Source of the DNA: Hymenobacter lapidiphilus
GTDB taxonomy: Bacteria; Bacteroidota; Bacteroidia; Cytophagales; Hymenobacteraceae
DNA length: 64,000 nt
Assembly (NCBI RefSeq): GCF_003417065.2
Contig: NZ_QVLT01000008.1
Span: 1 to 64,000 of the forward strand
Reading direction: 5' to 3'
Below are positions 8,771 through 16,507 of the stretch, piece by piece (the stretch's first letter is position 1; each line of letters begins with the position of its first letter). The notes below the pieces were generated by a model that ran no database searches, was not told where the DNA came from, and saw only the letters and a program-made list of their open reading frames with translations. Position numbers and translations under genes: made by a program.

Positions 8771-8778
8771 CAAATATA
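8771..8778 (-). promoter_or_regulatory. -7 promoter element (TATATTTG) of purB
   Basis: On the minus strand the sequence reads TATATTTG, matching the Bacteroidetes sigma-factor consensus TAnnTTTG, about 31 nt before the purB start. A possible TTG -33 is 24 nt further up, slightly beyond usual spacing. Confidence 0.55.
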
Positions 8779-8790
8779 CTGTCATCCGGA

Positions 8791-8878
8791 ATCCGGCATC
8801 CGCAACGCCAATGAATTGCAGGGGGGCTGCCACCCGGCAATAGTTTCCGGACGGGCCCTTCCATGGCGGACGCCGGAT
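8791..8878. repeat. Inverted repeat between purB and the GT51 gene
   Basis: ATCCGGCATCCGC (8791-8803) pairs with GCGGACGCCGGAT (8866-8878), with one mismatch and a 62-nt loop. It lies in the divergent promoter region. Confidence 0.5.
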
Positions 8879-8934
8879 TACCGATAACAGGAGTTTGCGT
8901 TCATTTACGCACTCAGGGCGCAGGGCTTTTTGTT

Positions 8935-8942
8935 TATCTTTG
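8935..8942 (+). promoter_or_regulatory. -7 promoter element (TATCTTTG) of the GT51 gene
   Basis: TATCTTTG matches the Bacteroidetes TAnnTTTG consensus and lies 81 nt before the proposed GTG start. No good TTTG -33 is seen at the usual 19-21 nt spacing. Confidence 0.5.
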
Positions 8943-9023
8943 CCATTTAAGCTACTTGGCCGGTGGCGGGTTCGGCCCGATGCTGGCTCGCCCGGCTCTG
9001 GCCTTTCGCTTTCTCCCCGATTC

Positions 9024-11168
9024 GTGCACATCACTCCCGTCATTAAGAAAAGAATTGGCATCGGCCTGGGCATCCTGGCGGTGCTGCTGCTGGCTGGTTT
9101 GGGCCTGTTCCTCGTCAAGCGCCAGCAGCTGCTCGAAGCGGCGCTGGTAAAAGTGAAAGCCAAGGTCGAGCGCAAGTTTCCGGTGACGCTCACGCTGGGC
9201 CCGGCCCGCTTCATCGACCTGAACACGGTGGAGTTGCGCGGTATCAGCGTGGTGCCCACCGCCCCGCAGCCCACCGACACGCTGCTACGCGCCCGCACCG
9301 TGCGCGCCTCGCTCAGCGTGCGCAGCCTGTTTGCCGGCCGGCCCGTGTTCAGCAACCTCGAAATTGATACTGTCCGCCTCACGGCCCGCCAGACCGCCAA
9401 CGGCCGCGACAATTATTCTTTCCTCTACAAAAAGAAGAAAGGCGCGCCCACTGTGGTCCGCGACACCACCAAGGGCACCAATTACGGCCTGCTGGCCAAC
9501 CAGCTCCTCGAAGCTACCTTCGATAACGTGCCCGACGAGGCCGATTTTCGCGAGTTTCTCATCACCTACGACGGCCCCCGCCACCGCGCCCGCCTCGTAA
9601 TGTCGCGTCTGGCTATTAAGAGCGGTGAAATTTCGGGCGAGATGACGGCCCTGATTGACTCGGTGGAAAACCGGGTGGGCATCATCGGCCGCATTGATGC
9701 CGGCGACTACGAGGTGGACGCGCAGGTGTTCGGCCTCGATAAGCGGCCGGTGGTGCTGCCCATCGTGCAGCGCCGCTACGGGGCCCGGGTGCAGTTCGAT
9801 ACCATCCGCGTAAGCCTATCCGACAAGACGTTCCGGCGCGACGAGCTGACGCTTACGGGCACGGCTTCGGCCGTCAATTTCATCGTCAACCACCCCAAGC
9901 TGTCCGATCAGGATGTGCGTTTCCCGCGCGGGGGCATCGATTTCGTGACCCGGCTGGGGCAGGCTTCGTTTGCGCTTGAAAAAGGTACGCGGGTGCTGCT
10001 CAACCGCATGGAGTTCTTTCCGGAGCTGAGCGTACGCCGCCGGCCGGTGCCCGAGCGGGTGGTTGGCAAGAACATCAACGGCCTGACCAGCCGCAGCCAG
10101 GCGCTGGCCGGTATGGTGGTGAAGCTGGACGTGGAGTCGGCCGAAACCAAAGCCAACGACTTTTTCGAGGCCCTGCCCGAGGGTATGTTTGAAACCCTGG
10201 AAGGTACCCGCGCCGAAGGTACGCTGCAGTACAAGCTGCACGCCGCCCTCGACATGAACCAGGTGGATAGCCTGGAGTTCGATTCGAGCCTGCGGGCTAC
10301 CAAGTTCCGCATTACCCGCTTCGGCCGCGAAAACCTCAACAAGCTCAACGAGTCGTTCCGCTACACGGCCTACAACGACAAGGGCGACTCGGTGAAAGTG
10401 TTTACGGTAGGACCCGAAAACCCCGAGTTTACGCCCTATAACCAGGTTTCTGACTACCTGAAGTACGCCATCATGACGGCCGAAGACCCACGCTTCATGA
10501 CCCACCGGGGTTTCATGGAGAAGGCCTTTGTGAAGTCGGCTATCCAGAACCTGAAGGAGCGGCGCTTCGCCCGCGGCGGCAGCACCCTCTCGATGCAGCT
10601 GGTGAAAAACGTGTTCCTGACCCGCAAGAAAACTATTGTGCGCAAGGTCGAGGAGGCACTTATCGTCTGGATTATTGAGAATACCCGGCTGGCCAGCAAG
10701 CAGCGGATGCTGGAAGTGTACCTGAACATCATCGAGTGGGGCCCGCGGATTTACGGCGTGCACGAGGCGGCCGATTTTTACTTCGACAAGTCACCGGCCA
10801 ACCTCAACCTGTCAGAAAGCCTGTATCTGGCCAGTATTATCCCGAGTCCGAAGCGCTTCAGGGCCGGCTTCAACCAGTATGGCGACCTGCGCGGCTCGTC
10901 GCGCTACTTCCGCCGCCTGATTGCCCAGCTGATGGCCCGGCGTGGCTACATCTCGGAGGGCGAGTCCGAAAGCGTGGGTGGCGTAAGCTTCAGCGGGCGT
11001 GGCCTGCAGGCCATGAACTTTAGCGCCCGCCCCGATACCACCCGCCTGGCCCTGCCCGCCGATTCGACCGAGTTCGAGCCGCTGAACCTGCTGGATTTGC
11101 TCGGCACCGATGTGCCACCCAGCCAGGAGGTCCCGGCAGGCACTGCTGTTCCACCGAAGCCGGAGTAG
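9024..11168 (+). CDS. AsmA-like protein fused to a GT51 peptidoglycan transglycosylase domain
   Basis: About 714 aa. A membrane anchor (IGIGLGILAVLLLAGLGLFL) is followed by a long AsmA/DUF748-like beta-rich region with LTLGPARFIDLNTVELRGI, repeated further along. The C-terminal third is a GT51 domain: MTAEDPRFMTHRGF carries the catalytic Glu of the EDxxFxxHxG motif, then RGGSTLSMQLVKNVFL and KVEEALIVWIIE. No transpeptidase domain follows. In GT51 enzymes the domain polymerises lipid II into glycan strands outside the inner membrane. The GTG at 9024 is chosen so that translation starts shortly before the membrane anchor. The C-terminal 50 residues are proline- and threonine-rich. It is not an ordinary PBP1A or MtgA because of the large N-terminal region. 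Confidence 0.82.
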   Translation: MHITPVIKKRIGIGLGILAVLLLAGLGLFLVKRQQLLEAALVKVKAKVERKFPVTLTLGPARFIDLNTVELRGISVVPTAPQPTDTLLRARTVRASLSVRSLFAGRPVFSNLEIDTVRLTARQTANGRDNYSFLYKKKKGAPTVVRDTTKGTNYGLLANQLLEATFDNVPDEADFREFLITYDGPRHRARLVMSRLAIKSGEISGEMTALIDSVENRVGIIGRIDAGDYEVDAQVFGLDKRPVVLPIVQRRYGARVQFDTIRVSLSDKTFRRDELTLTGTASAVNFIVNHPKLSDQDVRFPRGGIDFVTRLGQASFALEKGTRVLLNRMEFFPELSVRRRPVPERVVGKNINGLTSRSQALAGMVVKLDVESAETKANDFFEALPEGMFETLEGTRAEGTLQYKLHAALDMNQVDSLEFDSSLRATKFRITRFGRENLNKLNESFRYTAYNDKGDSVKVFTVGPENPEFTPYNQVSDYLKYAIMTAEDPRFMTHRGFMEKAFVKSAIQNLKERRFARGGSTLSMQLVKNVFLTRKKTIVRKVEEALIVWIIENTRLASKQRMLEVYLNIIEWGPRIYGVHEAADFYFDKSPANLNLSESLYLASIIPSPKRFRAGFNQYGDLRGSSRYFRRLIAQLMARRGYISEGESESVGGVSFSGRGLQAMNFSARPDTTRLALPADSTEFEPLNLLDLLGTDVPPSQEVPAGTAVPPKPE

Positions 11169-11196
11169 CAGGCAGGTGTTGATGTGCTTGTAATCC

Positions 11197-11590
11197 GGTG
11201 TTCGGCCCTGCCCCGGCTGAGTCCCAGCGGGGCGGCACATCGGTAGAAAAGCAGCGAATGAAGAAGCAAGCACCCGTGAGAAGTACCCGTCTTTTAGCTA
11301 CGGATACTTCTGCACGGGTACTTAGCGCAGCTTTCAGGTTATTGTAGTAGGGGCGGGGCTTGTCCCCGCCCGCCGTTAAACGGTTATGGCCAGACGGCGG
11401 GCGGGGGCAAGCCCCGCCCCTACATCGGCCACTGCACACTGACATGAAAGTTGCGCTAAAAGCCCCATTGGGGCGACACCCATCGTTCAACGACTAGTGT
11501 CGCCCCAATGGGGCTTTTTATGTTTCTGGGCACGTTGCTGTTACCGATGTGCCGCCCCACTGGGGCAGAACCGGGGCAGGACCGGACACC
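11197..11590. repeat. Nested palindromic region between GT51 gene and TerC
   Basis: This 394-nt gene-free stretch contains inverted repeats inside inverted repeats. The outer imperfect arms are 11197-11244 and 11543-11590 (48 nt). A middle pair is formed by TTAGCGCAGCTTTCAG at about 11322 and ATGAAAGTTGCGCTAA at about 11444. Inside it, a near-perfect 28-nt pair spans 11347-11374/11396-11423 (family A arms). A terminator hairpin lies at 11458-11518. Two convergent genes flank it. Confidence 0.8.
11458..11518. terminator. Bidirectional terminator
   Basis: Perfect 22-nt arms 11458-11479 and 11497-11518 (AAAAGCCCCATTGGGGCGAC) with an A-run on one side and a T-run on the other. It sits between the convergent GT51 and TerC genes and can serve both. 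Confidence 0.8.
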
Positions 11591-11599
11591 AAGCCACAG

Positions 11600-12547
11600 T
11601 TACTCGCCTACCGCCTCACTTTTCTCCGCGACAGGTTTCGGGAACAGCAGCGACAAAATCACCGACATGAACAGAATAACCCCGACCGTGCCCAGCGACC
11701 AGCCCATCGAAATATGCACGTCTAGTCCTTCTGCGAGCAGTTTGCCGCCGATGAACACCAGAATAAGCGCCAGGCCGTAGTGCAGGTAATGAAACAGGCG
11801 CATGAGGCCTTCGAGGGCGAAATACAGCGCCCGCAGGCCGAGCAGCGCAAACACGTTGCTGGTGTACACGATAAACGTGTCGCGCGAAACGGCCAGAATA
11901 GCCGGGATGGAGTCGGCGGCGAAAATGACGTCGGTGGTTTCCACCATCACTAAAACCACCAGCAGGGGCGTGGCGAACAGTACGCCGTCTTTGCGCACAA
12001 AAAAATTGCCGCCGTGCAGCTGGCTGGTGATGGGCAGATGGCGACTCAGGAACTTGACTATCGGATTGTTGTCGGGGTCAATTTCGGGCTCGGAGCCACT
12101 GGTCGCCATTTTGACGCCCGTGTACACGAGGAAGGCCCCGAGCACGTACATGAGGAAGTGGAACTTGGCCAGCAACGCCGCACCCACCAGAATAAACACG
12201 CCCCGCAGCACCAATGCCCCGATAATTCCCCAGAACAGGATTTTGTGCTGGTACTGCGCCGGCACCTTGAAATAGGTGAAAATCAGCAGAAACACGAACA
12301 GGTTGTCCACGCTCAGCGACTTTTCGATGAGGTAGCCCGTGAGGAACTCCAGGGCCGCAGCTTTGCCCAACCACTGGTACACCAGGTAGTTGAAACTCAG
12401 CGAAAGCGCAATCCAGAAAGCGCTCCAGCTCAGCGCCTCGCGCATGCTCACAACATGGTCTTTGCGGTTGAAAACCAACAGGTCGAGCAACAGCAGGGCC
12501 AGCACAACTACGTTGAAGCCGATCCAGAACAGCGGGGAAATTTCCAT
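11600..12547 (-). CDS. TerC/Alx family integral membrane protein
   Basis: 315-aa membrane protein with eight or nine hydrophobic segments. The family's acidic transport signatures are present: EKSLSVDNLFVFLLIF in an early helix and METTDVIFAADSIPAILAV in the middle. TerC/Alx proteins export or buffer Mn2+ and were first noted in tellurite resistance; the metal here is inferred. The cytoplasmic loop between helices (PEIDPDNNPIVKFLSRHLP) is typical. ATG at 12547 (MEISPLFW) is preferred over a TTG 9 nt upstream. A near-consensus TATCTTG lies immediately upstream, so the leader is very short or absent. Confidence 0.9.
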   Translation of the reverse strand: MEISPLFWIGFNVVVLALLLLDLLVFNRKDHVVSMREALSWSAFWIALSLSFNYLVYQWLGKAAALEFLTGYLIEKSLSVDNLFVFLLIFTYFKVPAQYQHKILFWGIIGALVLRGVFILVGAALLAKFHFLMYVLGAFLVYTGVKMATSGSEPEIDPDNNPIVKFLSRHLPITSQLHGGNFFVRKDGVLFATPLLVVLVMVETTDVIFAADSIPAILAVSRDTFIVYTSNVFALLGLRALYFALEGLMRLFHYLHYGLALILVFIGGKLLAEGLDVHISMGWSLGTVGVILFMSVILSLLFPKPVAEKSEAVGE

Positions 12548-12598
12548 TAGTGGCAAGATACACGGCCGCCGCCAAAAGGAGGGGCCGGGACGTTACGG

Positions 12599-13429
12599 TT
12601 AGGAGGTCGTCTGGCGCGTTTCCGAGTCGGCCGGGCCGACCGTAGCGGCTGTCAGCGGGCCGGTGCGGTGGGCAGTGCCAGTAGGCGAAGCCGCGGCACT
12701 GCGGTCGAAGCGGCGAAACAGACTGCTGATTTTCATCTGCACTACGCCAAAGAAGGCCTCCTTGAAGATGCCTTTACTCATTTTAGAGGTGCCCCGGGTG
12801 CGGTCGGTAAACACAATCGGTACTTCTTTGAGGCGAAACCCATACTTATAGGCCAGCCACTTCATCTCAATCTGGAAAGCATAGCCTACAAACCGGATTC
12901 GCTCGCGCGTAATTACCCGTAGCACCGGGGCCGTGTAGCATTTAAAGCCGGCCGTAGCGTCCATGATGGGCATGCGCGTAACCAACCGCACGTAGGCCGA
13001 GGCGAAGTACGACATCAATACCCGGCTCATGGGCCAGTTAACCACATTCACCCCCTCGATGTAGCGCGAGCCAATGGCCAGGTCGTAGCCCTGATAGGCG
13101 CAGGCGTCGTAGAGGCGCATCAGGTCCTCGGGGTTGTGCGAGAAGTCGGCGTCCATCTCGAACACGTACTCGTAGCCGCGGGCCAGGGCCCAGCCGAAGC
13201 CGTGCAGGTACGCCGTGCCCAGTCCCATTTTGCCGCTGCGCTCCTCTAGAAACAGGCGCCCCGGAAACTCCACCATCAGCTCGCGCACAATGGTGGCCGT
13301 GCCGTCGGGCGAGCCATCGTCGATGATGAGCACGTCGAACGGCTGGGACAGCGAGAAAACTTTACGGATAATCAATTCCGCGTTTTCCCGCTCGTTGTAG
13401 GTTGGTATCAGAACGAGGCCGTCAGTCAT
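12599..13429 (-). CDS. Polyprenol monophosphomannose synthase-like GT2 glycosyltransferase
   Basis: 276 aa. LVLIPTYNERENAELIIRKV, VLIIDDGSPDGTATIV and EMDADFSHNPEDL are the GT2 motifs of soluble dolichol/polyprenol-phosphate mannose synthases. GSRYIEGVNVVNWP and FTDRTRGTSKMS are the characteristic lipid-acceptor loop sequences of this subfamily. There are no C-terminal membrane helices, unlike the GT2 gene at 3.9 kb. It probably makes a polyprenyl-phosphate sugar that donates to extracytoplasmic mannosylation. The C-terminal 35 residues are a low-complexity, Thr/Ala-rich tail. The ATG at 13429 is chosen because upstream sequence in frame has no conserved start. Confidence 0.88.
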   Translation of the reverse strand: MTDGLVLIPTYNERENAELIIRKVFSLSQPFDVLIIDDGSPDGTATIVRELMVEFPGRLFLEERSGKMGLGTAYLHGFGWALARGYEYVFEMDADFSHNPEDLMRLYDACAYQGYDLAIGSRYIEGVNVVNWPMSRVLMSYFASAYVRLVTRMPIMDATAGFKCYTAPVLRVITRERIRFVGYAFQIEMKWLAYKYGFRLKEVPIVFTDRTRGTSKMSKGIFKEAFFGVVQMKISSLFRRFDRSAAASPTGTAHRTGPLTAATVGPADSETRQTTS

Positions 13430-13560
13430 TGCCGTAAAGGTAAAATTTTGCGCGAGGAGCGAGGCTGACGAATGAAATACGGCTGCCGGTGGCACACCTG
13501 GTGGGGCAAAAGGCCGGCAAGCTACCCGAAAGATGCGCCCGGCTGGCAGCGGGTTGCGTG

Positions 13561-13593
13561 CCGGAAGCCGAATAACCGCCCTGCGGCTTCCGG
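13561..13593. repeat. Short perfect hairpin
   Basis: CCGGAAGCCG (13561-13570) pairs perfectly with CGGCTTCCGG (13584-13593) around a 13-nt loop, in the gap between the GT2 gene and hemG. No T-run follows, so a terminator role for hemG is only possible. Confidence 0.5.
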
Positions 13594-13709
13594 GTTCAAT
13601 GAATATAAGGTTTATGCGCTTATTGCCTTTTAGCTGTTTCGGGGCCGAAAAAAACTAGGATTATGCCGCTGCAACGTCACTTCTGTTTTCGAGCCGGGCC
13701 GCTAACAGC

Positions 13710-15044
13710 CTACCGGGCTGCGGCCAGCGTGGCAGCCAGCTGCCGGGCGTGGCGCACGCAATCGGGCACGCCGACGCCCGCGCGCCAGTTGGCCGTGGTG
13801 TGCAAGCCCTGGGCCTGCAGGGCATCGGCGGCGGCGTGGGCGGGCACAATGCGGGCATCGAACTGCGGAATGGCGCGGGGCCAGAAGTAACGGTGCTGCC
13901 AGACTGGCGCGGCGCCCGCTTTCAGCCCGTAGAAGCGGCTGAGCTCGGCATGCACGGCCGCCTGCTGCCCGGCGGCCGATTCGCGCGCCTGTGGCTCATA
14001 CTGGGTGCCGCCCACAAACGTGGTGAACAGCACCTGCCCGGCCGGGGCGCGGTTCGGGAAAATGGAACTGGTCCAGATGCTGCCGGCGGCATAGGGCTGC
14101 TCGGCCTTGGGGTGCAGGGCCCCGAAGCCGTTGAGCGGGTGGCCCACATCGGCGCGCTGGTAAGCGGTGTAGATGGCAGCCATGGGCGGGTAGTACACCG
14201 CCGCCAGCGCGGCGGCCTGCTCCGGAAACTGCTCGGCCAGCAGCGGCGCGGTGGCATAGGTGGGCAGGGCCAGCACTACCTGCTTGTACAGGCGCGGCGC
14301 GGGGCCAGCGGTGGTTTCCAGCTCCCAGCGGCCGTCATCGTCGTGGCGGTGCAGGCGGGTAGCCGCCTGCCCGAAGTGGGCCCGGCGCAGTTTGGCAGCC
14401 AGCGTGGCGGGCAGCGTCTGCAGGCCCCCGACCAGCGACACAATGCGGCGGCGGCCCGCCTTGCTCTTGCCCTGCATCAGCCCGCGCAGCACCGAGCCGT
14501 GCTGCTGCTCCAGGGCAGCCAGCTGCGGAAAGGTTTTGTGCAGCAGCAGCTGCGAAGGGTCGCCGGCGTAGATGCCCGAAATAAAGGGGTTGAGCGCGTA
14601 CTCGACCACTTCGGGGCCGAAACGGCGCGCAAAAAACGCGCTCAGCGTTTCGAGCTCATCAACTGGCTCGGGCTTGCGAAACAGCTCCCGCACAATATTG
14701 TAGCGGCCTTTCAGGCTGAAAAATTTGCTGGTGAGCAGCCCGGGCGGGGTGCCGGGCAGCGGCTGGTAGGCCCCGGCCCGCAGCACGTAGCGGTTCTGGC
14801 TGACAGCCGCCGCATCCTCGATTTTATCGTTCAGCCCCAGCTCGCTGAACAGGGCCGCCAGCTCGTCGGAAAGCTGCAGCGAGTTGGGGCCCACTTCTAG
14901 CAGGTAGCCACCATGCTGCTCCGAGCAGATGTTACCGCCCGGCCGCGCATCGGCCTCAAACAGGTCGTAATCAATACCCGCCCGCTGCAGCCCCCAGGCC
15001 AGTGTGAGGCCCGAAATACCCCCGCCGATAATTGCAATAGCCAT
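13710..15044 (-). CDS. hemG: Protoporphyrinogen oxidase (oxygen-dependent, HemY type)
   Basis: 444-aa flavoprotein that oxidises protoporphyrinogen IX to protoporphyrin IX in haem synthesis, usually at the inner face of the membrane. The N-terminal FAD fold is MAIAIIGGGISGLTLAWGLQ with the DLFEADARPGGNI segment. SLVGGLQTLPATLAAKL and GIYAGDPSQLLLHKTFPQL are characteristic of the HemY-type enzymes. The C-terminal dinucleotide motif ends ...ANWRAGVGVPDCVRHA. Length is normal. A TATCTTTG -7 element is found 23 nt upstream of the ATG. Naming is mixed in the literature: hemG in broad databases, hemY for this FAD-dependent type. Confidence 0.92.
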   Translation of the reverse strand: MAIAIIGGGISGLTLAWGLQRAGIDYDLFEADARPGGNICSEQHGGYLLEVGPNSLQLSDELAALFSELGLNDKIEDAAAVSQNRYVLRAGAYQPLPGTPPGLLTSKFFSLKGRYNIVRELFRKPEPVDELETLSAFFARRFGPEVVEYALNPFISGIYAGDPSQLLLHKTFPQLAALEQQHGSVLRGLMQGKSKAGRRRIVSLVGGLQTLPATLAAKLRRAHFGQAATRLHRHDDDGRWELETTAGPAPRLYKQVVLALPTYATAPLLAEQFPEQAAALAAVYYPPMAAIYTAYQRADVGHPLNGFGALHPKAEQPYAAGSIWTSSIFPNRAPAGQVLFTTFVGGTQYEPQARESAAGQQAAVHAELSRFYGLKAGAAPVWQHRYFWPRAIPQFDARIVPAHAAADALQAQGLHTTANWRAGVGVPDCVRHARQLAATLAAAR

Positions 15045-15066
15045 GAATTGATGAACTGATGTGGGG

Positions 15067-15074
15067 CAAAGATA
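15067..15074 (-). promoter_or_regulatory. -7 promoter element (TATCTTTG) of hemG
   Basis: The minus strand reads TATCTTTGC 23 nt before the hemG ATG and agrees fully with the Bacteroidetes TAnnTTTG consensus. Confidence 0.6.
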
Positions 15075-15186
15075 CGGCCCTCCGGGGCGGGGCGAATGAT
15101 TTTGCTCCGACCCAAAGGCTGCCCAAACAACCCCATTAAACGCAACCGGGTTCTTCGCTCCGTGGCTAGGTGAGTGGGGGCGCGCC

Positions 15187-15194
15187 TATCTTTG
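15187..15194 (+). promoter_or_regulatory. -7 promoter element (TATCTTTG) of gmhB
   Basis: TATCTTTGCC 33 nt before the gmhB ATG fits the Bacteroidetes consensus. It mirrors the hemG element, so the 180-nt gap is a divergent promoter region. Confidence 0.6.
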
Positions 15195-15226
15195 CCCGCG
15201 CATCAATCCATCAACCATTCATCCCT

Positions 15227-15757
15227 ATGAACAAAGCCGTTTTCCTCGACCGCGACGGAGTGCTTAACCGCGAAATCGGGACGTATGTGTGGGAACCGGC
15301 CCGCTTTGAGGTGCTGCCGGGGGTGCCCGAGAGCCTGGCTCGGCTGCAGGCTGCCGGCTACCGGCTGATTGTGGTAACCAACCAGGCTGGCATTGCCCGC
15401 GGCCTCTACACCGCTGCCGACGTGCAGGCCTGCCACGCCAAGCTGCAGCAGGAGGTGGGCGGCATTATCGATGCGCTGTACTTCGCGCCCGGCCATCCCA
15501 GCGTGTCGGAGAGCCTGCGACGCAAGCCCGATTCGCTGATGCTGGAGCAGGCGCTGGCTCGTTTCGGGCTCGATGCAGCCCGCTGCTGGCTGGTGGGCGA
15601 CCGGCTCCGCGATATTGCCGCCGCCGAAAAAGTGGGCGTGCGTGGCCTGCTGGTGGGCCCCGACGAGCCGGCCGGCTACGTGCCCCGCACCGCCGACCTG
15701 CCCGCCGCCACTGACTTTATCCTGGCCACCGATGCGGCGCTGGCAGCAGGCCGGTAA
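15227..15757 (+). CDS. gmhB: D-glycero-D-manno-heptose 1,7-bisphosphate 7-phosphatase (HAD-IIIA)
   Basis: 176 aa, the usual GmhB size. AVFLDRDGVLN holds the HAD nucleophile and acid/base aspartates (D8, D10). VVTNQAGIARGLYT is motif II with the GmhB-type TNQ(A/S)GI signature. CWLVGDRLRDIAAAEKVGV is motif IV. GmhB removes the 7-phosphate from heptose bisphosphate on the way to ADP- or GDP-heptose, fitting the heptosyltransferase-like GT9 earlier in the window. The Cys-rich zinc loop of E. coli GmhB is reduced here to an FAPGHPSVSES stretch, as in several Bacteroidetes homologues, so a related sugar bisphosphatase cannot be fully excluded. Confidence 0.85.
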   Translation: MNKAVFLDRDGVLNREIGTYVWEPARFEVLPGVPESLARLQAAGYRLIVVTNQAGIARGLYTAADVQACHAKLQQEVGGIIDALYFAPGHPSVSESLRRKPDSLMLEQALARFGLDAARCWLVGDRLRDIAAAEKVGVRGLLVGPDEPAGYVPRTADLPAATDFILATDAALAAGR

Positions 15758-15830
15758 CGCAATCGGCCGCCGGCTTTCTACAGTAGCAGCAGAAGCTGGC
15801 GGCCGGGCGAGGCAGCTGATAAGCGAAGTG

Positions 15831-15989
15831 TTACTGTTGATTGGAGGCAACGGCCGTGCTGGCCAGCACCGGCGCTACTGGGGTAGCCTGGTGCAAAGCA
15901 GGCTTTACTGAGGTGAAGGCGGGACACTGCGTACGGCAGGAAATGGCTCCAAAGGACAGGAAGAGTCCGAAAAGAAGAAGCTTTTTCAT
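15831..15989 (-). CDS. Tiny lipoprotein (52 aa), first of a tandem pair
   Basis: Not long enough for usual ORF calling, but the reading frame is convincing. It begins MKKLLLFGLFLSFGAISC, a complete lipoprotein signal with the lipobox ending in Cys18. It continues CRTQCPAF, then a Pro/Ala/Val-rich tail, and stops at 15831. The neighbouring gene (16163-16321) is also exactly 52 aa with the same plan, including C-x(n)-CPA(F/Y) right after the lipidated Cys. The two look like a tandem duplication. Function is unknown; a small outer- or inner-membrane lipoprotein is expected. Confidence 0.7.
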   Translation of the reverse strand: MKKLLLFGLFLSFGAISCRTQCPAFTSVKPALHQATPVAPVLASTAVASNQQ

Positions 15990-16107
15990 GGCAAAATACT
16001 AACTGTATGGTAAAAGGTGGGTGCTAAGCGTAACGCTTTCAGCTGCCCAACGCTTTGGTTGCCCCCAGATTGCCCTGCCCGCTGAAAGCAACGAACCATA
16101 GTAATGC

Positions 16108-16135
16108 AAAACGCTCCCCGGGTTGGGGAGGCGTT
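16108..16135. terminator. Hairpin terminator between the two tiny lipoprotein genes
   Basis: AAACGCTCCCC and GGGGAGGCGTTT pair around GGGTT, with one bulged base. Read on the minus strand it follows the 16163-16321 gene by about 27 nt and ends in TTTT. Confidence 0.65.
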
Positions 16136-16162
16136 TCGCAGTGGTGGGGGCGACAGTAGCGA

Positions 16163-16321
16163 CTATTGCCGGTCGGTGGCGGCAGTCGGGCCCTGGGCCA
16201 TTACGGGCGACGAGAGCCGGTTGGCATCCTTAATGCCGCTGTAGGCTGGGCAGTTGGATTTTTTGTTGCAGGAGCCGAGGCCGAGGCCGGCTACGCAAGC
16301 GAGGAGTAGGAGTTTTTTCAT
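16163..16321 (-). CDS. Tiny lipoprotein (52 aa), second of a tandem pair
   Basis: Starts MKKLLLLACVAGLGLGSC, a lipoprotein signal with Cys18 as the expected lipidation site. It is followed by NKKSNCPAYSGIKDANRL and a short polar tail to residue 52. The longer in-frame upstream extension (to 16441) runs through the terminator of speA and is rejected. It parallels the 15831-15989 gene in length, signal and CPA(Y/F) motif. Function is unknown; such CPAY micro-lipoproteins are typical Bacteroidetes hypotheticals by my recollection. Confidence 0.72.
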   Translation of the reverse strand: MKKLLLLACVAGLGLGSCNKKSNCPAYSGIKDANRLSSPVMAQGPTAATDRQ

Positions 16322-16440
16322 GCGTGAAAACAAGAGTGAGGGCACTGCCCAAAGAAGATATCGGTCATAAAGATAACCGGCTGAAATCCGCCCTGCAACT
16401 ACCCGGCCAACGCTGGGCCCGTAGGCCTGCCGGAGGCCCA

Positions 16441-16479
16441 AAAAAAGCGGGAGCCCCGGCCTGGGGCTCCCGCTTTTTT
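16441..16479. terminator. Strong bidirectional terminator downstream of speA
   Basis: Perfect 17-nt arms AAAAAAGCGGGAGCCCC (16441-16457) and its complement (16463-16479) around GGCCT. On the minus strand it ends in a T6 run, 29 nt after the speA stop. Confidence 0.9.
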
Positions 16480-16507
16480 GGGTTGGGAGGGCCGAAGCCC
16501 CGCGCCG

